The position numbers were made by a program, and so were the translations under genes. 64,000 bases of DNA from Trachythela sp. YZ-2020 (lineage: Eukaryota; Cnidaria; Anthozoa; Malacalcyonacea; Clavulariidae). Shown here one piece after another: positions 10,084-21,947 of the stretch (its first letter is position 1; the number at the start of each line of letters is the position of its first letter). The stretch spans positions 868,001 to 932,000 of the forward strand of contig JADLSH010000326.1 in the NCBI GenBank assembly GCA_016169945.1, given 5' to 3'. The notes under the pieces are model-generated. The model saw only the letters and a list, made by a program, of their open reading frames with translations, had not been told where the DNA came from and did not search any database.

Positions 10084-12404
10084 TACTCATCGCAGTGAAC
10101 ATGGGTTTCATGTGGGAATTCCATGTGAAAGAACAATACATGGAAAATATTGATATTTTGAAATAGATGTTACAAAATTTGATGTCTTTCATGTTTCGTG
10201 ATATATTTAGTTTGTGTCATCCTGCAAACTATGCTAGGGTATGCATCTACTGACAGCGCGCAAGCTACTGGATCAATGCCAATAATTACCGTCTACTGAA
10301 TATAATTTGTGTTGCATATTTGTAATGTTTGCATGTTTGTTTCAAGAAGCTAAAGAATAATAACAGTCCCGCAGCATTCCCTACCTTGCAGGTACAATTG
10401 TATAATCTATACTCTTTAACGCGCAATAGATTTTGCTTTGATCTGTTGACAATTTTTCCTTCATTATAATTATTTCAGGCAGGAAATTAAATCAATTGGG
10501 GCGAGATTTAAGCTGCTTAAGGAGAATAGCCAGACATGCATACTATAGAATATAGCATACCCAAAGTTCAACTGTCTAAATTATAGCCAGCTGTGCCTTG
10601 CCTTGTTTTGGCAGCGTGGTTTCCGCACCAGAGGTTTGAAACATCTTCCAGAATAGTTATTGAATATCTCAATATACGTCAAATTTAAAGAATACTGCAC
10701 AATAATTCATACTGTACAACTTCATGTAACTAATATAACCGCTGTACTATATCTTCGAATTTTCAAACAATACTCATAGCGTAATTTATCAGAATGTTTA
10801 GTTAAATTTGTATAATATTTATATCACTTGAGTACTTTTGTGTACTATTCTGTTGACTGCTATCCTTAATCATATGCGTTATGGCGAATTTCGTTAGGAA
10901 CGTTCAATAATTTAATTCGTTCAAACGACTTCTGATAGAACGTTTTTTTATCCATTCAAATCCTCGACTTTATTCGTTCAGATTTTTTACTCAAATCGTC
11001 AAAACGTTTTTGAGATTCGTTGAAACGTTATAACAAAACGTTCTCCATCCGTTCGTTATCCGTTCTTTTGGCCGTTTCAACGAAATATCGTTAAGGTATG
11101 TTTTCCCATGGAAGGTCACATTTTATCCATATCTTAATTCCACTGAGCATGAATCAAAGTGTTGGGAAGTAGTATACAATTGTTGGTAAGTCATCTATAG
11201 ACTAAAATTCTACACCAGAGTCTAGAACTAACAAGCCATTATTCAGAGGTTTTAAGTACATCTTGTCTCCTTGTAGTAAGACATTATTAAATGTAATGTA
11301 TTTACACGCGGACAATTGAATATTTCGTACTTTTTAGTATGTATCGAGCTTCCCACCGACAAAATCGGTCAGTTGCAAGAATCTGGCTCAAGAGTAAAAC
11401 TTATTCCTTAGCGATTTTCTTCGTGCAAGTTGAAGAATGAAATCCGAAAAACTTACATTCGCAATTTCAGTAACACTGCTTCAATTGTTTGGCATTTCCA
11501 TACTAGTGATGCTTGGTGTTTGGATGGGTCAGTACCGCGGTGGTTAATATTGAAGTGGTCATTTTACGAGCAGTACTGTTGTTTTGATCATCTGTTTTGA
11601 GCAGCTCCCTGATCATCTGTTTGGCATTAAAACCACTGGCATGATTCAAGGAGGAATTTGACGTCACTAAGCATCCGGTGTGTGTTAATCCTGGTCGCTG
11701 GATATTTGTGAGTGTGGCCGGATTATAAAAGCGAGGCTGATTGTCTGACGATCTCAAACTACACATCAAGCACAAGGAAGGTAGTCAACTACAAAGTTAT
11801 TATTATTATTGCTATCCAGGGAAGTTGACTACACAGTTTAACTATACAAATGTAAGTATCATAAAATAGATGTAGAAGTATATGTATTGACATCGATCTT
11901 TGAATATGCCATGCCTTTGTTAAAGACTGTTATAGTATGAATATTTTAACTATCTAAGTATAAATAATTCAAGCATGTATATAGACTACAGTTCTGTAAT
12001 ATCACGAAGCATACATGTATATATGTTAACGTTAGAACCTCAATACTTTTCTTATTGTAAACCTTACTATAAATTAGTAGTTTAAAAAGTGTTTATATCA
12101 TCACGTAACGAAGACATAACAAACTTTGATGCTCAAAATAAGTTTAAAAATGACACTTACTTCAAAGGTTTTCGCAGATATCGCAAGTCCTTATATAATA
12201 TGAAAGCCACGCTTGCATTTTATAGATTTTTTAAAATATTAATATGTATTTTTCAATGTTTCGGCGTGCAATGCAAATTACACGACCAAGATTTTCGACA
12301 TTCTACGTTTGCTCAAGTATCAGTCCGCTTATCTGCAAGAAAATACTGATTATACTGCAATTTCCAACTTGGTCGCAACTGAGCAGGGCTTTTTTATATA
12401 ACAG
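10084..12404. other. Intergenic AT-rich DNA
   Basis: No gene or transposon domain recognised. A cluster of five AACGTT hexamers lies at 10899-11042 (starts 10899, 10939, 11003, 11024, 11037) in otherwise CpG-poor DNA. A short GATCATCTGTTT direct repeat occurs near 11587-11622. Confidence 0.5.
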
Positions 12405-12578
12405 AAATACGACGGCATAGCACAACCGCTTATACCTGTAGATGTTAATATCGATGGTCTCATGGCAGATTTTCCAGACGTCGTCGGCGTGAATAACATT
12501 GTTGCATTTCACAAGCCAAATATCCAAGCCGATCGTGTTGTTGTACACCCTCCACATATACCTCATCCGTTACCCCAG
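12405..12578 (+). CDS. Candidate internal coding exon, unknown protein
   Basis: A 58-codon open exon between an acceptor (TATATAACAG ending at 12404) and a donor (CAG|GTTAGC at 12579). Phase is 0 at both ends and codon usage looks coding. The encoded segment is rich in D, V, P and H and ends in a proline/histidine run (VHPPHIPHPLPQ). I do not recognise the family. The open segment at 13190-13261 could follow it in phase. The - strand frame over the same DNA is treated as a shadow. Confidence 0.35.
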
Positions 12579-13189
12579 GTTAGCTTCATTATTTCTGGTT
12601 TAATCAGTTAACTTTACACCTATTTTTATACCATCTACAACGTTGTTTTTTTGGCTTGTCTGGGTAAATTATGTTTTCTGCCCAGTGCTATTATATTTGT
12701 TCATCCACCCGTGCCGGATGTGTTTGGTATATTATGTCGTTTTTATATCGTTTTGCATTATGGTTATATCGATTGAATTATTCAAGTTCAAGTCTGAATA
12801 ACAAAATTTGTCAATCCACCTTGTACTTAGATCTATACAGAGTGAAAGATTCCAGCAAAATCCTCCTGGAAAGAGATTCTAAGCAATTAATTTTTGTGCA
12901 CCGGTCAAAAATTGAAAGGTGGTTACTAGTTGAAGGTCAGAGAAAGGTTTGGTGCTTTTGCCCACTTTGTATATAACTGAGCAAATTTGAGCATTAAGGG
13001 ACCTGACAGAATCCATTTTGTTGTTTACTTCAAATTCATTGTAGGATTTCTTCGTAAATAATATATGCGTTTACAATTTACATGTTGTTTGTATACGTAT
13101 TGTTCTGGTGCATATTATTATTATGATGCATTGGTACCGGATTCCTAGAGAATATAAAAGGTACTGAACATGCTTCTCTTTTTCTATAG

Positions 13190-13261
13190 ACGCATACATC
13201 AAACGAGAGTACATCACCACAAGTTAGAACATCCTCCATAGCCATCCTTTACAAATGCTGA
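13190..13261 (+). CDS. Candidate terminal exon, unknown protein
   Basis: After a pyrimidine-rich acceptor (TTTTTCTATAG) the phase-0 frame is open for 23 codons, rich in S and T, and ends at TGA. It fits the phase of the exon at 12405-12578. A TATAAAAG at 13153-13160 just upstream makes a separate promoter equally possible. Weak evidence. Confidence 0.22.
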   Translation, partial: THTSNESTSPQVRTSSIAILYKC

Positions 13262-13477
13262 TCTGGCCTTTGTGCACACACCACTTGGCATTGCTCATTC
13301 TCTCACGAAGTGTCTACAAAATTCACGTGGTCATTTTTTTACCGAAGCAACATGGTTTTACCGGTAAAGTTGTTAACTATTATTTATTCACTAATTAAGT
13401 CTCGGGCTTTCGAATGTTGCTATTTCGAAGTGGTTTAATGTTCTTTGTTTTAAATACCATGAGTATTTATGTAAATG

Positions 13478-13740
13478 TATTGTACTTTATAATACATTAT
13501 ACATTTCGAAGTTATTTATGTTGAAATGTGGAATGATTACTGATATGTTGAAAGAAGTATAATTGTTGTTTTAATTGCACTTCAGTTCAGATAATGAAGA
13601 AAAAGGAGTATTGTACTTTATAATACATTATACATTTCGAAGTTATTTATGTGGAAATGTGGAATGATTACTGATATGTTGAAAGAAGTATAACTGTTGT
13701 TTTAATTGCACGTCAGTTCAGATAATGAAGAAAAAGGAGC
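13478..13740. repeat. 131-bp tandem duplication (two copies)
   Basis: The segment beginning TGTACTTTATAATACATT at 13481 is repeated from 13612 with only a few substitutions, including GTTGAAAT/GTGGAAAT and CTTCAG/CGTCAG. The two copies abut directly. A recent local duplication with no open frame. Confidence 0.85.
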
Positions 13741-13874
13741 GTAGAAATAAAAATAAGACAGATTCACCATTAGCTTAATAACCCAAATTATTTTAAGTTA
13801 AGTTTAGGCGCATAATATAGGCTGATATTAGGGATGATCCCTTTTATATATCTTTCTTATTTCTATTTTACAGC

Positions 13875-14173
13875 ACGGAAGTCACTGCCTTGAAAGCGAA
13901 GAGAATGAACTATTTCATAAGTTGTAGACGCTGAATATAACCATAATGTTGATACTCCGACAGGCAGAAAGACTGAAAATAACCCAGTTTCCATCAACAT
14001 ATCAAATTCTGATTATCTATTAGCCGGCACAGAAGAACATATAGCAATCGAACCAGGAAAAAGCAACAATTACTCAAGAAAAGCAACGCGGAACAGATGA
14101 TAATTTACCTTCAGACCACTCAGGCAGTGAAATTCCGGTAAAATCCCAAGCTAACAAATCCAGGATTAAAACA
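13875..14173 (+). pseudogene. Decayed exon of unknown gene
   Basis: After a strong acceptor (CTATTTTACAG) the DNA reads as coding-like, polar protein sequence up to a strong GTAAGA donor at 14174, but only if the frame changes near 13925 and 14080. The encoded stretch is rich in D, E, N and S with no recognised domain. It may belong with the exons at 12.4 and 13.2 kb. Confidence 0.27.
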
Positions 14174-14329
14174 AGTAAGATTTTTCCATGTTTTTGAGCG
14201 TCTGATCATAGTGTTCGCCGACTGATCTTGCCAAAACGTTTTTATGTATTCAGATACATTGATATAGGATTGCATGGAATACATAATACGCATTTCGGGA
14301 TAAAATGAACGTGCCATATATCCATGCAT

Positions 14330-14670
14330 GAGAATTATCCATAGATATCTTAAATACACTAAATGGTGCATCTAATTATTCCGCAAGTCAAAAATTGAAG
14401 CTGTGACTGCAGTCTCAGGTCGTTCCCATGAAATGACAAAATTCGTATATTTTTTTATTTCTTAAACAGCGAACTTAAACATTCGGTTAAACCTATCCCA
14501 AATACAGTTTTAAACTATTCAAATCATGAAAGTTATTGGTGTCTTTTAAGTGTTTATTAGCGAGTGGGAACGAGCAATATGGCCGCAATCCATTCAAATG
14601 GGGAAAACCGCTGAAATATTCCTGGCTTCGCTATCTAGTGTATATAAGATATCTATGGAATTATCCCAAT
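14330..14670. repeat. Imperfect inverted repeat
   Basis: GAATTATCCATAGATATCTT near 14331-14350 recurs inverted as AAGATATCTATGGAATTATC at 14646-14665. Further weak complementarity (CGTTCCCA near 14423, TGGGAACG near 14566) lies nearer the centre. Probably an old foldback or MITE relic. Confidence 0.4.
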
Positions 14671-15746
14671 AACGCAGTACGAAAATTTTATATCAAGTGC
14701 AAGACAAATTTACAACCGTCGCTATACGATTCGCTCCATTTCGTGGTATACTATTATATGTAAATTCACACTATACAGTAGCTTAGAAAAGGCCTTTAAA
14801 ATCTTTGTCTGACCTAACGATACTAAAACTTTGATCTTACCGCCTAATAAAGTAGCTCCGACGTGAAATGTTGCAATAATAGGCGATGTGCGACAGATCT
14901 TATGCAAGGATTCTAAGAAATAAAAGATTTTTGCCATGTTGGATGAATTTAAATTTTCAAACAAGGAATATATTTTGTCAAATTCATTCAACGTGGGGCG
15001 ATGACGTAAGGTAAAAACCTATCTATATCGACATTATCGCGCAGGCGAGAGGCAAATATTTCATATGCTGCAGGTAATTAGAAGTCGAAATTAGAGGATT
15101 CAATTTATCATTCTCAATTTGCGAATCTTAAATACCCTGGTTTCTGGAAGCAGTGATAAACTCGTTTTAAAATTTATAACAAAAGTGAAATGCTTGTCGT
15201 ATATTGAACCATCATCCAGGACTTTGATAAATAAATTTAACACATGTTTAATGTAGGAGTTCATGATTGAGTTTTTGAACTTAAGATTCAATATATGAAT
15301 GCGTATGCGGGTTTAATTCTATTCTTGACAGAAAATTCCCCGTTGACGACTGGCGTTGTTTTGAAAATGAGTTATTTTTGAATAAGTATTTAATACACCT
15401 GCATGGCCCATAAATAAATATAGGTTCCTTTTTAGCTACATGCTTGCTATACACATGTGCAAGCTAAGGATACATCCCACGTGTTTTGAGGATAACTGTT
15501 TTCAGTACCTGTACCGTTTGTGCAAAATTGTAATATAAAATTAGTATAAAAATAAGAATTATAATTTAGTTATAAATAGTATATTTAATTATCTGAAGAG
15601 TTCCATGTCTGAAATTGAGTTTACAAATACCTTTACTTTGGCCTTGAACCAAAATTGACTATCCTTATAATTATTATGAATGTTGCTTTCCCTTAATCCT
15701 TGGAGGAAAACTGAACTGGGATGATTTTGCTATGCCCTCTGACCAG
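14671..15746. other. Intergenic, nothing recognised
   Basis: AT-rich sequence with short open frames lacking family motifs. No splice-bounded exon or repeat structure that I can support. Confidence 0.5.
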
Positions 15747-15907
15747 GTGGTCGACGTGGTGTTCGCTGGCATCACGATGTGGCTATTCATGGTCAGGGTT
15801 TCTTTAATCCCAGGGCGCTGGGCGATAAGGATTATAACTGGGTTGTAGGAAAGCACGTAATAATCTCATTCGACATCGTTGGCCAAGATAATATTTTGAC
15901 TGATTAG
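15747..15907 (+). CDS. Candidate terminal exon fragment, unknown protein
   Basis: Following an acceptor-like CTGACCAG, a 52-codon frame runs to TAG at 15905-15907. It reads as a plausible beta-rich protein segment (GGRRGVRWHHDVAIHGQGFF, then a W-V-V-G-K-H-V stretch). An in-frame TGA just upstream agrees with an intron border. No upstream exon was located and the family is not recognised, so it may be a gene relic. Confidence 0.27.
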
Positions 15908-16699
15908 GCGTTTTTGAATATCGCAATCCTTCTCGAGATTTGCAGCATAGTAGTCGATGTTTAAGTCGCTTATGTTTTGCAAGTGAGTTATTCGATTAAG
16001 ATCTAATGGCATGCATATTTATATAATATAACAAGATAAAAAACTTTACTTTTGGCTCTACATACTAGCAGTGGGTGTTGCGGTTGCGTTAAGTGTTGCG
16101 GTCGGGGTTAGGATTTGGATTAGGGGAAGGTTTTTCGTGTACATCTTTGACGCGTTTCGTCACTTGCCTGCCGTTCATGTGATTGCTTGAGAATTTCAGG
16201 ACCATCCCCTTGCGCTCCCAGGCAACTCCAGAGATGGGAGGGAAAGGATCCAAGGTAGGCAAATGCACCAATGGCCGAAGTAAACCATCAAGTTGGACGT
16301 TGCATCAATTGATCTTTTCCGGCTACATTTCTTTGAGAGGATATTCATACCGAACTTTTTTAGTATGCACTTTCTTTCAATAATAGGCAAGCACTTTCTT
16401 TCAGGAAATGGTAGAAAAGGCGGAGGGCTTGGATATATGCTTTGAGTGTACGAGGCTTTCTTCTGTGCTTTTTTTCCAGAAGATGACTACCTTCGAAAAA
16501 TCTTTAGACGCACATCTGAAGGTTTAGCTTTAATATAAAGTTCTATTAAAAACACTGATTTTGTAATCATTAGGTTAAATTACATCAGCGAATTAAATGC
16601 AATCTTAATAAAGGATGTAAATATAGAAGTTGTTACAAAATGCTAAAATGTTAAAATTACGATCATTAAAATTTTAAAAAATAGAATGAGAAGTGAAAC
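15908..16699. other. Intergenic, nothing recognised
   Basis: Contains short low-complexity frames, including a - strand PNPNPNPD run near 16090-16110. No family motif on either strand. Its right part flanks the 3' end of the LINE fragment. Confidence 0.45.
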
Positions 16700-18115
16700 A
16701 TATTAAGAATATTTACAATTTATATTAGAAATCATTTGCGGAAAAAACGATTTCCTTAATCGATCAGTTTTACATATATAATTGTTATATTTGCCTCTTG
16801 GCCGCATATCATAATTGTATGATCGTTTAGGCGGTAGAAACTCACTTAACTTGCCATTATGCTCGTTCTTAGTACAAAATTCCTCGCATAACATTTGTCG
16901 TCGTTCTTTCAGTAAGGGGATACCAGTAATATTCCGAGCTTCTCTGTAACTTGCGAATGGTAAAACTATTCGAAATGCAGGCTTTTGAACTTTTTCACTA
17001 TCCTCACTTAGATATTCCTGGATGTAATAGTGCCTAACCTGACAGGCGTATTCGAGGAACGGCCTTATAATGGTACTGTATACAGTAACTAAGGTGTTAG
17101 TGTCAGCTTTAACAACCTTAGCATGTAAAGGCGCTTCCCGCCATTTTTTTAACAATATGAACCACGTGCTCGTTCCATTTCATGTTATCTTGGACAATAA
17201 GGCCAAGAATCCGAGCTGATTTTACACGTTCCACTGTATCTCTTGCAAAATCAATAATCAATTCCGTACATTTACCGATGTTAAGCTTCATATTATTAAC
17301 TATACAGTCCAATTATGAATAACATTCACTAACGCTTGAAGCTTGCTACACTCATCTGGTGTGATACTTTCAGTGAAGATGCTATCATCGACGTATTTCC
17401 ATCGGTCTTTCCAGTCCAAAAGAAGGTCAGTTATCATAACGAGGAAAAGAACCGGTCCCAAAACTAAACTTTGAGGTACTCCTCCATTTAATGATTTCCA
17501 TTTTGATGCACAATTACTCAACTTGACAGGTTGTTTACGATCGGAGAGAAAACTCCTTACCCAATTTATAATGGTGGGTGGAACATTCATTTTTTGCAAC
17601 TTGTGCACGAGAATGTTGTGATCTATTCGATAAATATCAGGCGGGAATACTCTTACGGCGTTATTTGAAGCATCAGTAGCACTCAAAAGGTGGTGAACAA
17701 GGCTTTTATGAATCGTCGACGAGTTTTTTATAGAGCCAAATTGTCGGGTATCAATCTTTGCGCTTATTGACTCAAGTAGCCAGTCAGTAACAAATCGCTC
17801 ACAGATTTTATGTAAAGTGGGATTTAGGGAAATGGGGCGTAAATCTTTATTAATATCAGTAGGAACTGATTTTTAGGGAACAGGGATAACGGCAGCCTTT
17901 TTCCACATGGAGAGTACAACTGCCTTTTGAATGGAGGCGTTGAAGATTGATGCTACATGGGAAGCAAGAAAAAATACATAGGATTCGAGGACCCAATTGA
18001 GTATTCCATCTGGTCCAGGTGACTTAGCTTCTACCTCGAAGAGAAGTCTCTCAACACGCCGCAGGTTCTCCCTTAATGCGTTCTCCCTTAATGACGTCCA
18101 CCACCAATGGACGTC
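16700..18115 (-). pseudogene. 5'-truncated CR1-like LINE reverse transcriptase
   Basis: Read from 18115 down, frames show KSPGPDGI (fingers), a degenerate D-H-N-I-L motif, GGVPQSLVLGPVLFLVMI, the catalytic WKYVDD near 17392, and the C-terminal RPFLEYACQ...EKVQK region at 16960-17090. Frame changes near 17300, 17690 and 17880 break the ORF. The sequence is the same family as the LINEs at 43.8-61.8 kb but diverged. The 5' end abuts a run of G at 18138 next to the fucosyltransferase relic. Not functional. Confidence 0.85.
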
Positions 18116-18164
18116 AGATACTTATGGAACTGATCGAGGGGGGGGGGGCGGTATTATCTGTAAC

Positions 18165-19775
18165 TGTTTCAAATATTCGGCCTGCTCTTTTCGCGATTCT
18201 AAGTCATATGCGTGAATGAGGGAATAAGGAGGTACTTGCACGTGTTTCGTGTAGTCTTCTTTATAACCGCCTATAATATATGTGTAATTATGTACATAAT
18301 TAGTATAGGGTTTAGGATTCTACTGCATGCAATTGTGGTCACTTGTATCTAGATACTCATGCTGTAAACATCATTATTAAAATATTTTATATGGTGGCAT
18401 CGTTTTACAACTTTGTTCAGATATTTTGGGTCCAGAAATACACGCAACTTTCCGTTATTTTGTCTCGAAATGACTATGCTGCTTACCCAATATGTCGGCT
18501 CCGTCATCTTCTTTATTACGCATTTTTGTTCCATGTCATCCAAATCTTGCTTTAGCTCATCTTTCAAATGTATAGGACACTTGTGTGGTGTATGTATAAC
18601 TGGGTGACTTCCTTCTTCCAGAACAATGTGGTACTCGCCAGGGAATTTTCCCGTTTTATCGAATTGCTCTGAATATGCTGCCCTTAGATCGCCTACGGTA
18701 TTGACACGTCTGCTGTTGTCATTTGGCTTCAATGTTCCGTGTTTTACCTCTGTTGGACGGCACTTTTCCTTTGATTCCCTGATTTCGCAATGAAATGTTA
18801 CAAGCTTGTGGTCTAGAGAACTTGGAAGACCAAGAATAGCGTGACCTTCTGAATCAACGATGTAAAAAAAAATCTGTATTGATCCATTTACGTCCGTCAT
18901 ATCGACGGAGTTGTATTGCGCCATACTGTGGTATTTTCGTGCCATTATATGCGGTCAGGGCTACATGATGGTTCTTAAATGCGTTTCTCCGAGGGACCCC
19001 TGAAGAGTCGACCTTTCCTGGATACATTTTACGGAACATTCTGACAGGTAGAGTGTTGCCTTGCGCGCCTTGCCGTATCTATCTTCACTTTGAGGTTTGC
19101 TCGTACTCTTTTGCTACACTTAACTTTAATATCAGTGAAAGCTTCATCGCGTGACTTAGAGTGAGGGTTCCCACACGTGCTGATATCTGATATTTTGATG
19201 GTATTTATTGTCATTTCCTCGAATAGGTCGTCGTCATCAGAATCTTCCTTTCTAAACTCATGTACGTCTCGTCGTTCATTGTTCTTCGGTGGGGATACTT
19301 CGAGCGACTTTTGGAACCAGACTGATCTTTTGTTGGTCCATTTACCAGTTTTGATCTACACATCTTCTCCCAGTGATTTCGTTCCTTGCACCGATGATAC
19401 GTTGTACCAAACGTGGGGCATTTATCTCTCGGAGAAATTGGATGGAACCTTGCACAATTACCACAAGTTTCTTCTCTTCGAACTTCGTACACCGAAGCTT
19501 CCTCGCGCTGGTACAGTGCCAGTTCTTTCAGCACAACTGGAACGGCATTGTTTCCAAATCCTTGCTTCCACAATTTTAAAGCTTACGTAATCCCGGCAGC
19601 TTGAGTTTTGGAATGCTAGAAAGGACTTGTAATCTTTAACTTTTTCGCACGCGTGCTTAGTGTAGTGGCCATCACATTTCAGCGTACCACGTTTGCCGAC
19701 TGCATTGCATTTTTTTAAATTTTTTTTAGTTCCTTAATGTAGCCGCCTCTCCCACTTTTTACATTAAAATAGTTA
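18165..19775 (-). pseudogene. Fucosyltransferase (GT10) pseudogene copy 1, split by gypsy
   Basis: GT10 alpha-1,3-fucosyltransferases move fucose from GDP-fucose onto glycans in the Golgi. The catalytic-domain segment at 19532-19775 ends in GFGNNAVPVV. The following GGYKEDYTK and the C-terminal tail (PPYSLIH, an acidic D-L-E-S segment) appear only at 18165-18280. A Ty3/gypsy fragment lies between the two pieces. The 5' half is missing: near 19775 the sequence passes directly into the 3' end of copy 2. Confidence 0.72.
18281..19531 (-). mobile_element. Degenerate Ty3/gypsy retrotransposon fragment in a GT10 pseudogene
   Basis: In - strand order: a gag-like zinc-knuckle segment (CPTFGTTYHRCKERNHWEKM, 19350-19420), then a retropepsin whose KIDT site is frame-shifted near 19070 before the recovered GAQGNTLPVRMF reading. 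The protease C-terminus follows (ILGLPSS). The N-terminal reverse transcriptase ends the fragment (EPTYWVSSIVI, then GKLRVFLDPKYLNKVVKR near 18400-18450). RT catalytic YxDD, RNase H, integrase and LTRs are absent, so this is a truncated, dead fragment. Exact ends are uncertain. Confidence 0.8.
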
Positions 19776-19779
19776 CAGT

Positions 19780-20606
19780 ACATTGTCTAGCTGTTTGGAC
19801 GATTCCAAGTCATCAACGTGAATGAAGGAATTAGGAGGCGCTTGCACGTGTTTCGTGTAGTCTTCTTTATAACCGCCCACCACAATTGGAACGGCATTGT
19901 TTCCAAATCCTTGCTTCCACAATTTTAAAACTTATGTAGTCCCGGCAGCTGAGTTTTCGAATGCTAGGAAGAACTTGTAATCTTTAACTTTTCCGCACGC
20001 GTGCTTAGTGTAGTGGCCATAACATTTCAGCGTACCACGTTTGCCGAACACGTCGATCGCCTTGCATCTGTGTAGTTCATTAATTTTTTTTTTAATTTTT
20101 TTTCTGTGTAGTTCAATAATGTAGCTGCCTCTCCCACTTTTTACATTAAAACAGTTACTAATTAAGGCGGCTGCAAGTTTCGCTTTGTTTCGCACAATGC
20201 TGTCGACAATTTCGTCTCAATTTCATTTTTCTTCACTGTCCAGCCGTGTAACATGGGGACGTCCGCGTCCGTACGGTAGTTCATTGTCTAGTTGAATGTC
20301 AATGACCCGGTAAAATCTCTCATTTTTTAATTACCCTTGTAACCTAAAATGGCGTAATACGGCGACTCTATAATGAAGTAAACCCACCGTTGCCATGGTG
20401 ACGGTAGTTGTGGAATATCCTTGAGGTCCCCTCACTTCCACAACCACGACATCACTGGACTCCAGGAGTGACATGTTTCTAATTACGAGACAGTTGTCGA
20501 AGTATGCATTCATTGGGAGAGCATTTTCTTTGCTTAAGAAAGCGGAAATCCAATCAAGAATTGTGACGTTTCCTCTTTGGTTTGAAGTATGCATTTTAGA
20601 ATTCAT
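19780..20606 (-). pseudogene. Fucosyltransferase (GT10) pseudogene copy 2
   Basis: Frames give the GT10 landmarks in order: a region ending in SLLESSDVVVVEV, then RWVYFIIESPYY, TMNYRTDADVP, ALISNCFNVKSGRGSYI, IDVFGKRGTLKC, YKFFLAFENS, WKQGFGNNAVPIVVGGYKED and the PPNSFIHVDDLES tail. This is the only copy with the full C-terminus next to the catalytic part. It is broken by TAG at 20288-20290, where the family has NWTM, by a TAA about 14 codons upstream of it, and by poly-T slippage near 20085-20105 that duplicated the NELHR segment. Confidence 0.8.
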
Positions 20607-20899
20607 ATCGTGATTTAGTCAACTGAGGGTTTTGAGAACGTATAATTTGTTGCAGTTATTATGGTTGTATAGTACAGCATCAATCATGGAAATAGAAAGA
20701 GCACCAACACCAATCTGGTACAGTGAGTTTATGGACCAAGATGACATCTTGCTTCCTAAAATTAGATCTAGAAAAATGCCCTTGATTACCGTTTGCTTAT
20801 TAGCTGTTTGTTAGTAATTTTTAAAATTTTAGGGTATACTTTTGCCTGTCTTTTCGGTATTGGAAGTCCTGCTCCTCTACAGGTCAGTGTTAAATAGTG

Positions 20900-21654
20900 T
20901 TTTGAAGGTTTCGTGTAGTCTTCTTTATAACCGCCCACCACAATTGGAACGGCATTGTTTCCAAATCCTTGCTTCCACAATTTTAAAACTTATTTAGTCC
21001 CGGCAGCTTGAGTTTTCGAATGCTAGGAAGAACTTGTAATCTTTAACTTTTCCGCACGCGTGCTTAGTGTAGTGGCCATCACATTTCAGCGTACCACGTT
21101 TGCCGAACACGTCGATCGCCTTGCATCTGTGTAGTTCATTAATATTATTTTTTTTTCTGTGCAGTTCATTAATGTAGCTGCCTCTCCCACTTTTTACATT
21201 AAAACAGTTACTAATTAAGGCGGCTGCAAGTTTCGCTTTGTTTTGCACAATGCTGTCGATCTTTGTTTCTTTCGTCTCAATTTCATTTTTCTTCACTGTC
21301 CAGCCGTGTAACATGGGGACGTCCGCGTCCGTACGATAGTTCATTGTCTAGTTGAATGTCAATGACCCGGTAAAATCTCTCATTTTTTAATTACCCTTGT
21401 AACCTAAAATGGCGTAATACGGCGACTCTATAATGAAGTAAACCCACCGTTGCCATGGTGGAATATCCTTGAGGTCCCCTCACTTCCACAACCACGACAT
21501 CACTGGACTCCAGGAGTGACATGTTTCTAATTACGAGACAGTTGTCGAAGTATGCATTCATTGGGAGAGCATTTTCTTTGCTTAAGAAAGCGGAAATCCA
21601 AGCAAGAATTGTGAAGTTTCCTCTTTGGTTTGAAGTATGCATTTTAGAATTCAT
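20900..21654 (-). pseudogene. Fucosyltransferase (GT10) pseudogene copy 3
   Basis: Same landmarks as copy 2, including YKFFLAFENSSCRD, GFGNNAVPIVVGGYKED, SNCFNVKSGRG and the shared TAG (21348-21350). The C-terminus is replaced after GGYKEDYTK by an unrelated tail that is the upstream part of the next repeat unit. Lacks an 11-bp or so insert found in copies 2 and 4 near 21460. Confidence 0.8.
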
Positions 21655-21947
21655 ATCGTGATTTAGTCAACTGAGGGTTTTGAGAACGTATAATTTGTTG
21701 CAGTTATTATGGTTGTATAGTACAGCATCAATCATGGAAATAGAAAGAGCACTAACACCAATCTGGTACAGTGAGTTTATGGACCAAGATGACATCTTGC
21801 TTCCTAAAATTAGATCTAGAAAAATGCGCTTGATTACCGTTTGCTTATTAGCTGTTTGTTAATAATTTTTAAAATTTTAGGGTATACTTTTGCCTGTCTT
21901 TTCGGTATTGGAAGTCCTGCTCCTCTACAGGTCAGTGTTAAATAGTG

